Shown: piece after piece, positions 16,005-24,262 of the stretch
Layout: each line of letters opens with the position of its first letter
Numbering within the stretch: position 1 is the first letter of the stretch
From: Bacteroides sp.
GTDB lineage: Bacteria > Bacteroidota > Bacteroidia > Bacteroidales > Bacteroidaceae
Reading direction: 5' to 3'
DNA: 39,391 bases
NCBI RefSeq assembly: GCF_028690125.1
Contig: NZ_JAQVBV010000043.1
Span: 1-39,391, forward strand
Position numbers and translations under genes: made by a program
The notes under the pieces: generated by a model
The model's input: only the letters and a program-made list of their open reading frames with translations
Databases searched by the model: none
What the model was told of the DNA's origin: nothing

Positions 16005-17411
16005 ATGAAAACATTCAATTATATCACTCATAGCAAACAGGTACTCGGAGATATGCATACTCCAGTCAGTATCTATCTCAAAGTACGGGATATGTACCCC
16101 CAATCTGCATTAATGGAAAGCTCCGACTATCATGCCGGAGAAAACTCTCTGTCATTCATTGCTCTATGCCCATTGGCGAATATCGGAATAAATAGCGGTA
16201 TCGTTACGATCACTTATCCGGACCAGACCCAAACAGAAGAACCATTAACTAAAACCTATACTGTAGAAAAAGCAATGAACCGTTTCATCAACCAGTTTCA
16301 GGTCAGCGGAGAAAATAAAAATGTATGCGGACTTTATGGATACACAACTTTCAATGCGGTAAAGTATTTCGAACATATTCCTGTGAAAGAAAGCCATGAC
16401 GAACAAAATGATGCACCGGATTTGCTATACATATTATATAAATATGTGATTGTCTTCAATCACTTCAAAAATGAACTGACATTAGTAGAAATGCTTTCCG
16501 AAGGTGAAGAAAGTGGTCTGCCAGAACTGGAGGCAGCTATCGAAAACAGAAACTACGCTTCCTACAATTTCATTGTCACCGGCCCTGTAACCAGCCCTAT
16601 AACCGATGAACAGCACAAAGCCAATGTGCGTAAAGGGATTGCACATTGTATGCGTGGTGATGTATTCCAGATCGTTCTCTCACGCAGATTTATACAACCA
16701 TACGCCGGAGACGATTTTAAAGTTTATCGTGCTCTGCGCAGCATTAATCCATCTCCATACTTGTTTTATTTCGATTTTGGCGGATACCGTATTTTCGGTT
16801 CTTCGCCGGAAACACACTGTAAAATAGAAAACGGACACGCCTATATCGATCCTATTGCCGGAACAACGCGCCGCACGGGTGATACAGTGAAAGACCGTGA
16901 ATTGACAGAAGCGTTGCTAGCCGATCCTAAAGAAAACGCAGAACACGTCATGCTAGTGGATCTGGCAAGAAATGATCTTTCACGCAATTGTCATGATGTA
17001 CGAGTGTTATTCTATAAAGAACCGCAGTATTACAGTCATGTCATCCATTTGGTAAGCCGTGTCTCCGGTGAGTTAAACGAAGGAGCTGACAAGATAAAGA
17101 CTTTTATCGATACTTTCCCAGCCGGAACTTTAAGTGGTGCTCCCAAAGTTAGCGCGATGCAACTGATCAGTGAAATAGAACCACACAACAGAGGTGCTTA
17201 TGGAGGCTGTATCGGATTTATCGGATTGAATGGGGAACTGAATCAAGCCATCACTATACGTACTTTCGTCAGCCGCAACAATGAATTATGGTTTCAAGCC
17301 GGAGGGGGTATTGTAGCACGCAGCCAAGAAGAATACGAGTTGCAAGAGGTAAACAATAAATTAGGAGCATTGAAAAAAGCGATTGATTTAGCTATTACAT
17401 TAAAGAACTAA
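16005..17411 (+). CDS. trpE: Anthranilate synthase component I
   Basis: TrpE converts chorismate plus ammonia to anthranilate, with TrpG supplying ammonia from glutamine. At 468 residues it is somewhat shorter than E. coli TrpE (520). The N-terminal feedback-inhibition motif is ALMESSDYH (residues 35-43), equivalent to the LLES region that binds tryptophan, so allosteric control is probably kept. The chorismate-binding domain carries DVFQIVLSRRF, IFGSSPETH, DPIAGTTRRTG, LVDLARNDLSR and the C-terminal AGGGIVARSQEEYE. It follows trpB by 47 bases and precedes trpG by 58 bases. Confidence 0.97.
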   Translation: MKTFNYITHSKQVLGDMHTPVSIYLKVRDMYPQSALMESSDYHAGENSLSFIALCPLANIGINSGIVTITYPDQTQTEEPLTKTYTVEKAMNRFINQFQVSGENKNVCGLYGYTTFNAVKYFEHIPVKESHDEQNDAPDLLYILYKYVIVFNHFKNELTLVEMLSEGEESGLPELEAAIENRNYASYNFIVTGPVTSPITDEQHKANVRKGIAHCMRGDVFQIVLSRRFIQPYAGDDFKVYRALRSINPSPYLFYFDFGGYRIFGSSPETHCKIENGHAYIDPIAGTTRRTGDTVKDRELTEALLADPKENAEHVMLVDLARNDLSRNCHDVRVLFYKEPQYYSHVIHLVSRVSGELNEGADKIKTFIDTFPAGTLSGAPKVSAMQLISEIEPHNRGAYGGCIGFIGLNGELNQAITIRTFVSRNNELWFQAGGGIVARSQEEYELQEVNNKLGALKKAIDLAITLKN

Positions 17412-17469
17412 TATTTAAACTCTACTGGAAATTTCATTCATTATATCAAATTTAGAATTAAATAAAAAA

Positions 17470-18036
17470 ATGAAAATATTACTTTTAGATAACTATGATT
17501 CTTTCACCTACAACCTCTTACACGTTGTGAAAGAACTCGGCGCTACAGATGTAGAAGTATTCCGTAACGACCAGATATCTCTTGACCAAGTTGAACGATT
17601 TGATAAAATTATTCTTTCACCCGGACCCGGTATACCGGAAGAAGCTGGGTTGTTATTGCCTATTATTAGAAAGTATGCACCGACCAAAAGTATTCTGGGT
17701 GTTTGCTTGGGACATCAAGCTATCGGAGAAGCTTTCGGTGCACGACTGGAAAACCTGAAAGAAGTATATCATGGAGTACAGACTCCGGTCACCATTCTTC
17801 GGAAAGATATCCTTTTCAAAGGATTAGGTAAGGAAATACCTGTGGGGCGTTATCACTCTTGGGTAGTCAGCCGTGAAAATTTTCCCGATTGCCTCGAAAT
17901 TACAGCAGAAAGCCAAGAAAAGCAGATCATGGCACTACGCCACAAGACTTACGATGTACATGGCATTCAGTTCCATCCGGAGTCGGTACTTACACCACAA
18001 GGGAAAGAAATCATCAAAAACTTCTTAAACAATTAA
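17470..18036 (+). CDS. trpG: Anthranilate synthase component II (glutamine amidotransferase)
   Basis: The 188-residue class I amidotransferase has the catalytic triad Cys79 (GVCLGHQAIGE), His169 and Glu171 (GIQFHPESVLT), plus the oxyanion strand LSPGPGIPEE. It hydrolyses glutamine and channels ammonia to TrpE. Such proteins can also serve PabB; the location inside the trp operon and the pairing with TrpE make the tryptophan role primary. It is a free subunit, not fused to TrpD as in enteric bacteria. Confidence 0.96.
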   Translation: MKILLLDNYDSFTYNLLHVVKELGATDVEVFRNDQISLDQVERFDKIILSPGPGIPEEAGLLLPIIRKYAPTKSILGVCLGHQAIGEAFGARLENLKEVYHGVQTPVTILRKDILFKGLGKEIPVGRYHSWVVSRENFPDCLEITAESQEKQIMALRHKTYDVHGIQFHPESVLTPQGKEIIKNFLNN

Positions 18037-18040
18037 ACTC

Positions 18041-19036
18041 ATGAAACAGATTCTATATAAACTTTTTGAACATCAATATCTGGGACGCGATGAAGCCCGC
18101 ACTATTCTGCAAAATATCGCACAAGGAAAATACAATGATGTACAAATAGCTTCTCTTATTACCGTCTTTTTGATGCGTAATATTTCCGTAGAAGAATTAT
18201 GCGGATTTCGCGACGCTCTATTGGAAATGCGCGTTCCGGTCGATTTAAGTGAATTCTCTCCGATAGACATTGTAGGTACAGGAGGCGATGGAAAAAACAC
18301 ATTCAACATCTCCACCGCTGCTTGTTTTACTGTAGCCGGAGCAGGTTTTCCTGTTGTAAAACACGGTAACTATGGAGCAACTTCCGTTAGTGGAGCCAGC
18401 AATGTAATGGAGCAACATGGGGTTAAATTCACGAGTGATGTAGATCAGCTACGGCGAAGCATTGAACAGTGTAATATCGCTTATCTGCACGCACCGTTGT
18501 TTAATCCTGCATTGAAAGCTGTTGCACCTGTACGCAAAGGATTGGCAGTACGAACTTTTTTCAATATGCTCGGTCCGTTGGTTAATCCTGTGTTACCTGC
18601 ATATCAGTTATTGGGCGTTTATAATCTTCCCTTGCTGCGTCTCTATACTTATACTTATCAGGAAAGTAAAACGAAGTTTGCAGTGGTTCATAGTCTGGAT
18701 GGATACGACGAAATCTCCTTGACGAACGAATTCAAAGTAGCAACCTGTGATCATGAAAAGATTTATACTCCTGAAAGTCTTGGTTTCTCCCGCTACACCG
18801 AAGCAGAACTGGACGGAGGACAAACTCCCGAAGATGCTGCTAATATCTTTGATAACGTAATGAACAATACGGCTACCAATGCACAAAAGAATGTAGTAAT
18901 AGTCAATGCCGCTTTTGCCATTCACGTGATTCGCCCCGAAAAGACGATTGAAGAATGTATTGCTCTTGCAAAAGAATCATTGGAAAGCAGACGGGCGTTG
19001 TCTGCTCTCAAAAAATTTATCGAACTGAATAAATGA
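18041..19036 (+). CDS. trpD: Anthranilate phosphoribosyltransferase
   Basis: TrpD transfers the phosphoribosyl group of PRPP to anthranilate. The 331 residues match the family. The PRPP-binding glycine loop is GTGGDGKNTFNIST (residues 79-92), and KHGNYGATSVSGASN (107-121) is the second signature. The helical N-terminal dimer domain is present. It begins 4 bases after the trpG stop, so translation is likely coupled. Confidence 0.97.
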   Translation: MKQILYKLFEHQYLGRDEARTILQNIAQGKYNDVQIASLITVFLMRNISVEELCGFRDALLEMRVPVDLSEFSPIDIVGTGGDGKNTFNISTAACFTVAGAGFPVVKHGNYGATSVSGASNVMEQHGVKFTSDVDQLRRSIEQCNIAYLHAPLFNPALKAVAPVRKGLAVRTFFNMLGPLVNPVLPAYQLLGVYNLPLLRLYTYTYQESKTKFAVVHSLDGYDEISLTNEFKVATCDHEKIYTPESLGFSRYTEAELDGGQTPEDAANIFDNVMNNTATNAQKNVVIVNAAFAIHVIRPEKTIEECIALAKESLESRRALSALKKFIELNK

Positions 19037-19043
19037 AACTTGT

Positions 19044-19826
19044 ATGAAAGATGTATTATCTGAAATCATAGCTAACAAACGATTCGAGGTTGATTTGCAG
19101 AAACAAGCAATATCTCTCGAACAATTACAGGAAGGCATTGGGGACATTCCGCCAGGACGTTCTATGAAACAGGCCTTATCTTCTTCCACTTCGGGCATTA
19201 TTGCAGAGTTCAAACGACGTTCACCGTCAAAAGGATGGATCAAGCAGGAGGCACGTCCGGAAGATATTGTTCCATCTTATGTTACAGCGGGTGCTTCAGC
19301 ACTTTCTATACTTACTGATGAAAAGTTTTTTGGAGGCTCACTGAAAGACATTCGTGCAGTACGGTCTTTGGTTGAAACACCAATTCTCAGAAAAGATTTT
19401 ATCATTGATGAATATCAATTGTACCAAGCAAAAATTGTTGGTGCAGATGCGGTACTTCTCATTGCTGCCGCACTACATCCGGACAAATGTAGGCAACTAA
19501 CAGAAGAAGCTCATACTCTGGGATTGGAAGTTTTACTGGAAATTCATAGTACCGAGGAACTATCTTATATCAATAAAGAAATAGATATGGTAGGTATCAA
19601 TAACCGGAATTTGGGAACGTTTGTCACTGATGTAGAAAATTCCTTCCGTCTGGCAGGACAACTTCCTCAAGATACTGTGTTGATATCGGAGAGCGGAATT
19701 TCTAATCCTGAAGTAGTAAAACGACTTCAGGCTGCCGGATTTCGTGGTTTCTTGATTGGGGAAACATTTATGAAAACTCCGCAACCGGGAGAGACCTTAC
19801 AAAGTTTTCTGCAATCGATTCAATAA
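19044..19826 (+). CDS. trpC: Indole-3-glycerol phosphate synthase
   Basis: TrpC decarboxylates and closes the ring of CdRP to give indole-3-glycerol phosphate. It is a 260-residue TIM barrel. The motifs are IIAEFKRRSPSKG (Glu55 and Lys57), the catalytic lysine Lys117 in ILRKDFIIDEYQ, LEVLLEIH, GINNRNL, and the phosphate-binding ISESGI and FLIGETFM near the C-terminus. It is a stand-alone enzyme, with trpF as a separate downstream gene rather than fused as in E. coli. Confidence 0.97.
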   Translation: MKDVLSEIIANKRFEVDLQKQAISLEQLQEGIGDIPPGRSMKQALSSSTSGIIAEFKRRSPSKGWIKQEARPEDIVPSYVTAGASALSILTDEKFFGGSLKDIRAVRSLVETPILRKDFIIDEYQLYQAKIVGADAVLLIAAALHPDKCRQLTEEAHTLGLEVLLEIHSTEELSYINKEIDMVGINNRNLGTFVTDVENSFRLAGQLPQDTVLISESGISNPEVVKRLQAAGFRGFLIGETFMKTPQPGETLQSFLQSIQ

Positions 19827-19852
19827 TTCCTAATCTTCAAAACGAAAGTATT

Positions 19853-20479
19853 ATGATCAATGGAAAAATTATCAAAGTATGCGGTATGCGGGACGCTGAA
19901 AATATACAGCATCTGGAAGCACTTGGAGATGTAGATATGATAGGTTTTATTTTCTATCCTCAATCGCCCAGGTATGTATATGAACTTCCATCCTATTTAC
20001 CTGTTCATACTCACCGTATCGGAGTATTCGTAAATGAAAATAAACAAGTAGTTACTACTTATGCTGATCGTTTTGGATTAAACTATATACAATTACATGG
20101 CAGCGAATCACCCGAATACTGCCGTTCCTTATCTACGTACGGATTGAAAATAATCAAGGCCTTTTCCATAGCCCATATTGAGGACTTGGATATTGTGTGC
20201 AATTACGAAGAAGTTTGCGACTATTTTTTGTTCGACACAAAATGCAAGCAATACGGGGGATCCGGCAATCAGTTCGATTGGAATATTCTCCATGCTTATA
20301 AGGGAGAAAAAATGTTTCTTCTAAGCGGAGGCATTGACCTTGACAGCATACAGGCATTAAAAAGATTCAAGCATCCTCGTTTAGCTGGGTATGATCTTAA
20401 CAGCCGTTTTGAGTTGAAACCGGGAAAAAAAGATACGCAACGTATCAGGGAATTTCTCCATAAATTAGAAACTATATAA
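19853..20479 (+). CDS. trpF: Phosphoribosylanthranilate isomerase
   Basis: TrpF isomerises phosphoribosylanthranilate to CdRP through an Amadori rearrangement. The 208-residue TIM barrel has the general base Cys10 in IKVCGMRD and the general acid Asp in YFLFDTKCKQYGGSG, followed by LSGGID and the Asp-Leu-Asn-Ser-Arg-Phe-Glu terminal phosphate region. It lies 26 bases after trpC and 22 bases before trpA. The Asn-rather-than-Val variation in the last phosphate loop is modest; the gene looks functional. Confidence 0.95.
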   Translation: MINGKIIKVCGMRDAENIQHLEALGDVDMIGFIFYPQSPRYVYELPSYLPVHTHRIGVFVNENKQVVTTYADRFGLNYIQLHGSESPEYCRSLSTYGLKIIKAFSIAHIEDLDIVCNYEEVCDYFLFDTKCKQYGGSGNQFDWNILHAYKGEKMFLLSGGIDLDSIQALKRFKHPRLAGYDLNSRFELKPGKKDTQRIREFLHKLETI

Positions 20480-20501
20480 TCAATCAAAAATTATCAAAAT
20501 C

Positions 20502-21272
20502 ATGAATAGAATTAATCAACTTTTCAATAGTAATAAGAAAAATCTGCTTTCCATTTACTTTTGTGCCGGTAATCCAACTTTAGAAGGCACTGCCGATGTT
20601 ATCCGTACACTTGAAAAACAAGGTGTTAATATGATTGAGATCGGAATTCCATTCAGTGATCCCATGGCTGATGGAATTGTTATCCAAAATGCAGCCACCC
20701 AAGCATTACGCAATGGTATGTCTCTGAAACTTCTTTTTGAACAACTGCGTGATATTCGCAAAGAGGTAAAGATACCACTTATATTAATGGGATACTTGAA
20801 TCCTATCATGCAATTCGGATTTGAAAACTTCTGCCGGATGTGTGTGGAATGCGGTATTGACGGCGTTATTATTCCTGATCTACCTTTCAAAGATTATCAA
20901 GAGCAATATCGCATCGTAGCAGAACGTTACAACATAAAAGTTATCATGCTCATCACTCCTGAAACCAGTGAAGAACGGATACGGGAGATCGATGCACATA
21001 CGAACGGATTCATCTATATGGTTTCGTCAGCAGCTACTACTGGCGCTCAACAAGATTTCGACGGGCAAAAACGAGCTTATTTTAAAAAGATAAATGATAT
21101 GCACTTGAATAATCCTTTGATGGTAGGATTCGGCATCTCCAACAAAGTTACTTTCCAGGCAGCTTGCGAACATGCTTCCGGAGCTATTATCGGTAGTCGT
21201 TTCGTGGCTTTACTTGAAGAAGAAAAAGATCCTGAGAAAGCGATTATTCGCTTAAAAGAAGCACTCAAATAA
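20502..21272 (+). CDS. trpA: Tryptophan synthase alpha subunit
   Basis: TrpA cleaves indole-3-glycerol phosphate to indole, which tunnels to TrpB. The 256-residue TIM barrel has catalytic Glu46 and Asp57 in MIEIGIPFSDPMADG (Salmonella Glu49 and Asp60), PLILMGYLNPI, and VSSAATTGAQ in place of the usual Ser-x-x-G-x-T-G-x phosphate loop. The final phosphate site is VGFGISNK...GAIIGSRFV. It is the last gene of the operon. Confidence 0.97.
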   Translation: MNRINQLFNSNKKNLLSIYFCAGNPTLEGTADVIRTLEKQGVNMIEIGIPFSDPMADGIVIQNAATQALRNGMSLKLLFEQLRDIRKEVKIPLILMGYLNPIMQFGFENFCRMCVECGIDGVIIPDLPFKDYQEQYRIVAERYNIKVIMLITPETSEERIREIDAHTNGFIYMVSSAATTGAQQDFDGQKRAYFKKINDMHLNNPLMVGFGISNKVTFQAACEHASGAIIGSRFVALLEEEKDPEKAIIRLKEALK

Positions 21273-21582
21273 AGATATACACCCAATGACAAATAGTGAA
21301 TGGTTTATTTCAGTAGTTTTTCCATTTGTATATGCAGGCTGTCCGATAAATGATGGTACGCTATCATTTTGCTTTGTCATTAGGAGCTTGTGAAAGGATT
21401 TGCTCTTAAATGTATCAAAGAAGAGATTCTTTACATCGTTCAGAATGACAGGGTTTACGGGCTTTGCAGACAGCCCCTCTTATAACATTTCAGTACAAAC
21501 TACAAACAAAATCATCATTCACTATTTATTATTCATGATAAATCTATATCTTTGTTAACTATTTAATGAAAATCCGTCAATT
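21273..21582. other. 310-bp trpA-ansA intergenic region with nested inverted repeats
   Basis: A 12-bp pair AAATAGTGAATG (21291-21302) and CATTCACTATTT (21516-21527) brackets the region. A 9-bp pair AATGACAAA (21285-21293) and TTTGTCATT (21373-21381) lies within it. A short GGGCT/AGCCC hairpin with following T-rich sequence near 21450-21480 could end trp transcription. No reading frame of interest was found. Confidence 0.5.
21547..21554 (+). promoter_or_regulatory. ansA -7 box
   Basis: TATCTTTG, 28 bases before the ansA ATG. No TTTG is present at the -33 distance. Confidence 0.5.
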
Positions 21583-22623
21583 ATGAGAGTAGATACCCCT
21601 TCCGTTTTGTTGATATACACAGGTGGTACTATCGGAATGATAGAAAATCCAGAAACAGGTGCTCTGGAAAACTTTAATTTCGACCACTTACTCAAACATG
21701 TTCCCGAACTGAAAAGATTTAATTATCATATTTCAACTTATCAATTCGATCCTCCTCTCGATTCCTCGGATATGGAGCCTATATACTGGGCTAAACTCGT
21801 TAAAATTATCAATTACAACTATGACAGTTTTGACGGTTTTGTTATCCTTCATGGAACAGATACCATGGCTTATACTGCCTCTGCACTTAGTTTTATGCTC
21901 GAAAATCTGAGTAAGCCGGTAATCTTAACAGGCTCCCAGCTCCCTATCGGAACTCTACGCACAGATGGAAAAGAGAACCTGATTACAGCTATTGAAATTG
22001 CCGCTGCAAAGAATCCCGATGGTACAGCCATTGTTCCGGAAGTCTGCATTTTCTTTGAGAATCATTTAATGCGGGGTAACCGTACGACCAAGATAAATGC
22101 AGAAAACTTCAATGCTTTCCGATCTTTCAACTATCCCCCATTGGCACGGGTGGGTATTCATATAAAATACGAACCTAACCTTATACGCAAACCGAATCCA
22201 GCCAAGCCACTAAAACCTCATTATCTATTCGATACCAATGTTGTCATATTGACTCTCTTCCCGGGTATTCAGGAAGAAATTGTCACTTCACTACTTCACG
22301 TCCCCGGTTTAAAAGCTGTTGTCATGAAAACATTCGGATCGGGAAATGCACCACAAAAAGAGTGGTTTATCAGACAGCTAAAAGAGGCGACAGAACGAGG
22401 TATTATTATTGTAAACATTACTCAATGCGCTTCCGGAGCTGTAGAAATGGAACGTTACGAAACAGGAATGCATTTATTGGAAGCAGGAGTTATCAGTGGA
22501 TATGATAGTACTCCGGAATGTGCCATTACTAAATTGATGTTTCTATTAGGACATGAATTGCCCAATCAGGAAATTCGATATAAAATGGACTCTTGCTTAA
22601 TTGGAGAAATTACTAAATCATAA
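21583..22623 (+). CDS. ansA: Type I (cytoplasmic) L-asparaginase
   Basis: The enzyme hydrolyses asparagine to aspartate and ammonia. The 346 residues lack a signal peptide, which fits the cytoplasmic type I enzyme. The N-terminal nucleophile region is LIYTGGTIGMIE (Thr13-Thr16), and the second motif is LHGTDTMAYTASALSFM with Thr92 and Asp93. LTGSQLPIG and VKTFGSGNAP-type loops are present (here VVMKTFGSGNAP). It has its own promoter and a weak CCCTT/AAGGG hairpin with T-run about 70 bases downstream (22673-22702). Confidence 0.95.
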   Translation: MRVDTPSVLLIYTGGTIGMIENPETGALENFNFDHLLKHVPELKRFNYHISTYQFDPPLDSSDMEPIYWAKLVKIINYNYDSFDGFVILHGTDTMAYTASALSFMLENLSKPVILTGSQLPIGTLRTDGKENLITAIEIAAAKNPDGTAIVPEVCIFFENHLMRGNRTTKINAENFNAFRSFNYPPLARVGIHIKYEPNLIRKPNPAKPLKPHYLFDTNVVILTLFPGIQEEIVTSLLHVPGLKAVVMKTFGSGNAPQKEWFIRQLKEATERGIIIVNITQCASGAVEMERYETGMHLLEAGVISGYDSTPECAITKLMFLLGHELPNQEIRYKMDSCLIGEITKS

Positions 22624-22799
22624 AATGCTATATTCTACTTATTACTATTCCCTTTGATTTTTCTACTTCATACCCTTTAAAAAGAAAAAACTAAGGGGAT
22701 TTTTACTCATATAATCTTTAATCAAAACTAAAGAGTTAATTCGTTGTTTCATTAGGCGAATAAATCAAGAAATAAATCTTTATTTTCAAAACACACAAG

Positions 22800-22807
22800 T
22801 ATCTTTG
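22800..22807 (+). promoter_or_regulatory. -7 box before the decayed LruC lipoprotein gene
   Basis: TATCTTTG, 40 bases before the remnant start codon. The promoter element survives although the gene is broken. Confidence 0.45.
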
Positions 22808-22846
22808 TGCTAAAGAATTAACAAACTATCAAATATATACAGAAAA

Positions 22847-23640
22847 ATGAGAAGAATTAACCTATTTATGCCAATTATTGCAATAGCAATAGGATGCACT
22901 TTGTTCAGTTGCGTTGATTCCGATAAAAATTTCTATGATTCATCTTTTCGAATGCCTAATTCAATGGGAGATTGAATAAAATGCTATTGGAACTACAAAA
23001 AAGATTAGTGCAGCTATTATATTCGACGAACTCCTTGCAAGTGATATTAGGAAAAAAGTAGAATTCAATCATACCTCTGCACTGAATTTTAATTTAAATA
23101 ATAAAAATATAGAAAGTGGGCAAAAACATATGGTAATCCCATTATTTGACGATGCACATAAAGCATTAGATAAAGATCAATATATAAGATAAACACCTTC
23201 TCCGATAACTCTAATAATAATAGAAACACAAAAACGATAAGCTTTTCCATAGGATTCGATGAGCCTGCTTTATCAGCTGAAACCTTTAACATCAACAAAT
23301 TGAATGTCTTTATCATTACTGGAGGAAATAGCATAAATTGCAGGGAAATCGACATAGTTGGTTCCCAACCTACACAGTTAGCAGATGCCAGCCTGTTTGG
23401 AGGTAACGATGATGACAGTTCTATTTTTGGAAAGAAATATTACTTAAGTAAAGAAAACCTGGATTGGGAAATCGTTGTTCCCACCAACTTTAAATGCCTA
23501 TTGGAATACGTCTATATTCAAACTGCTTAGTATCTAAACATTTTAGCAATTGGGTAACCAGTGGTGATACCGGAAACAAAAATTGGTGGAATGATTGGGA
23601 TGTAATAAACATTTTTCAAAGAAATAAAAACGAAATTTAG
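22847..23640 (+). pseudogene. Decayed LruC-domain lipoprotein gene
   Basis: The start encodes a good lipoprotein signal (MRRINLFMPIIAIAIG, then LFSC and acidic residues) but stops after 42 residues. Recognisable pieces then appear in different frames: 22991-23192 (NAIGTTKKISAAIIFDE), 23192-23530 with the LruC-like segments FSIGFDEPALSAETFN, REIDIVGSQPTQLAD and LFGGNDDDSS, and 23530-23640 with the typical family ending WVTSGDTG followed by Trp-Trp. Only about 790 bases remain of a family usually over 1.8 kb, so the gene suffered a large internal deletion and at least three frame changes. Intact relatives are predicted outer-membrane or surface lipoproteins of unknown function. It is probably not expressed as protein. 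Confidence 0.82.
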
Positions 23641-23755
23641 CATATAATATGAAAACATGAATCTTATTAAAACAGGAGATTTGTGCTTTTGTTGTGAATA
23701 AAACAACGTATAAATAACGTTTATATGGTTATCTTCTGAATTTTATTTTCTTAGA

Positions 23756-23788
23756 TTGAAAGAATATTCAAAATAATACCTATATTTG
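23756..23788 (+). promoter_or_regulatory. Promoter of the glycan/regulator operon
   Basis: TTG (23756-23758), a 22-base spacer and TATATTTG (23781-23788). The untranslated leader to the ATG at 23883 is about 88 bases, long for this window. Confidence 0.55.
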
Positions 23789-23882
23789 CATAGAGTCATA
23801 GAAAATATGACAAAATAACTTAATGTCTTCATTAAAAACCGAATGACAAAGCAAACATTAAAACGGTCTTAATTGTATTTGT

Positions 23883-24248
23883 ATGAAAAAGAAAATTTTA
23901 TTAGTCGATGATAAAGAAACCATCGGAAAAGTAGCTGGAATATATCTAAGTAATGATTACAATTTTACCTACATAGAAAATCCGATTAAAGCTATAGAAT
24001 GGCTTTATGAAGGAAATATGCCAGATTTAATCATTTCAGATATCCGTATGCCTCATATGACAGGAGATGAATTTTTACGTTACATGAAAGCAAATGAATT
24101 ATTTAAATCAATTCCTATCATTATGTTATCCAGTGAAGAAAGTACTTCAGAAAGAATAAGATTATTGGAAGAAGGAGCAGAAGATTATATATTAAAGCCT
24201 TTTAATCCGCTGGAACTTAAGATCCGTATCAAAAAGATTATTGATTAA
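23883..24248 (+). CDS. Stand-alone receiver-domain response regulator (CheY-like)
   Basis: At 121 residues this is only a receiver domain. All catalytic positions are present: the acidic pair Asp9-Asp10 in LLVDDKET, the phospho-acceptor Asp53 in ISDIRMP, the Ser83 switch residue in MLSSEES and Lys105 in LKPFNP. It carries no output domain, so it must act by binding a partner. It starts the operon, and the next gene, 14 bases on, encodes a glycan-initiating transferase whose N-terminus is itself receiver-like. Control of that enzyme by phosphorylation of this protein is a reasonable inference. No kinase is adjacent; the nearest is the orphan kinase at 12593-14200. Confidence 0.9.
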   Translation: MKKKILLVDDKETIGKVAGIYLSNDYNFTYIENPIKAIEWLYEGNMPDLIISDIRMPHMTGDEFLRYMKANELFKSIPIIMLSSEESTSERIRLLEEGAEDYILKPFNPLELKIRIKKIID

Positions 24249-24262
24249 TCCACGGTAGTATC

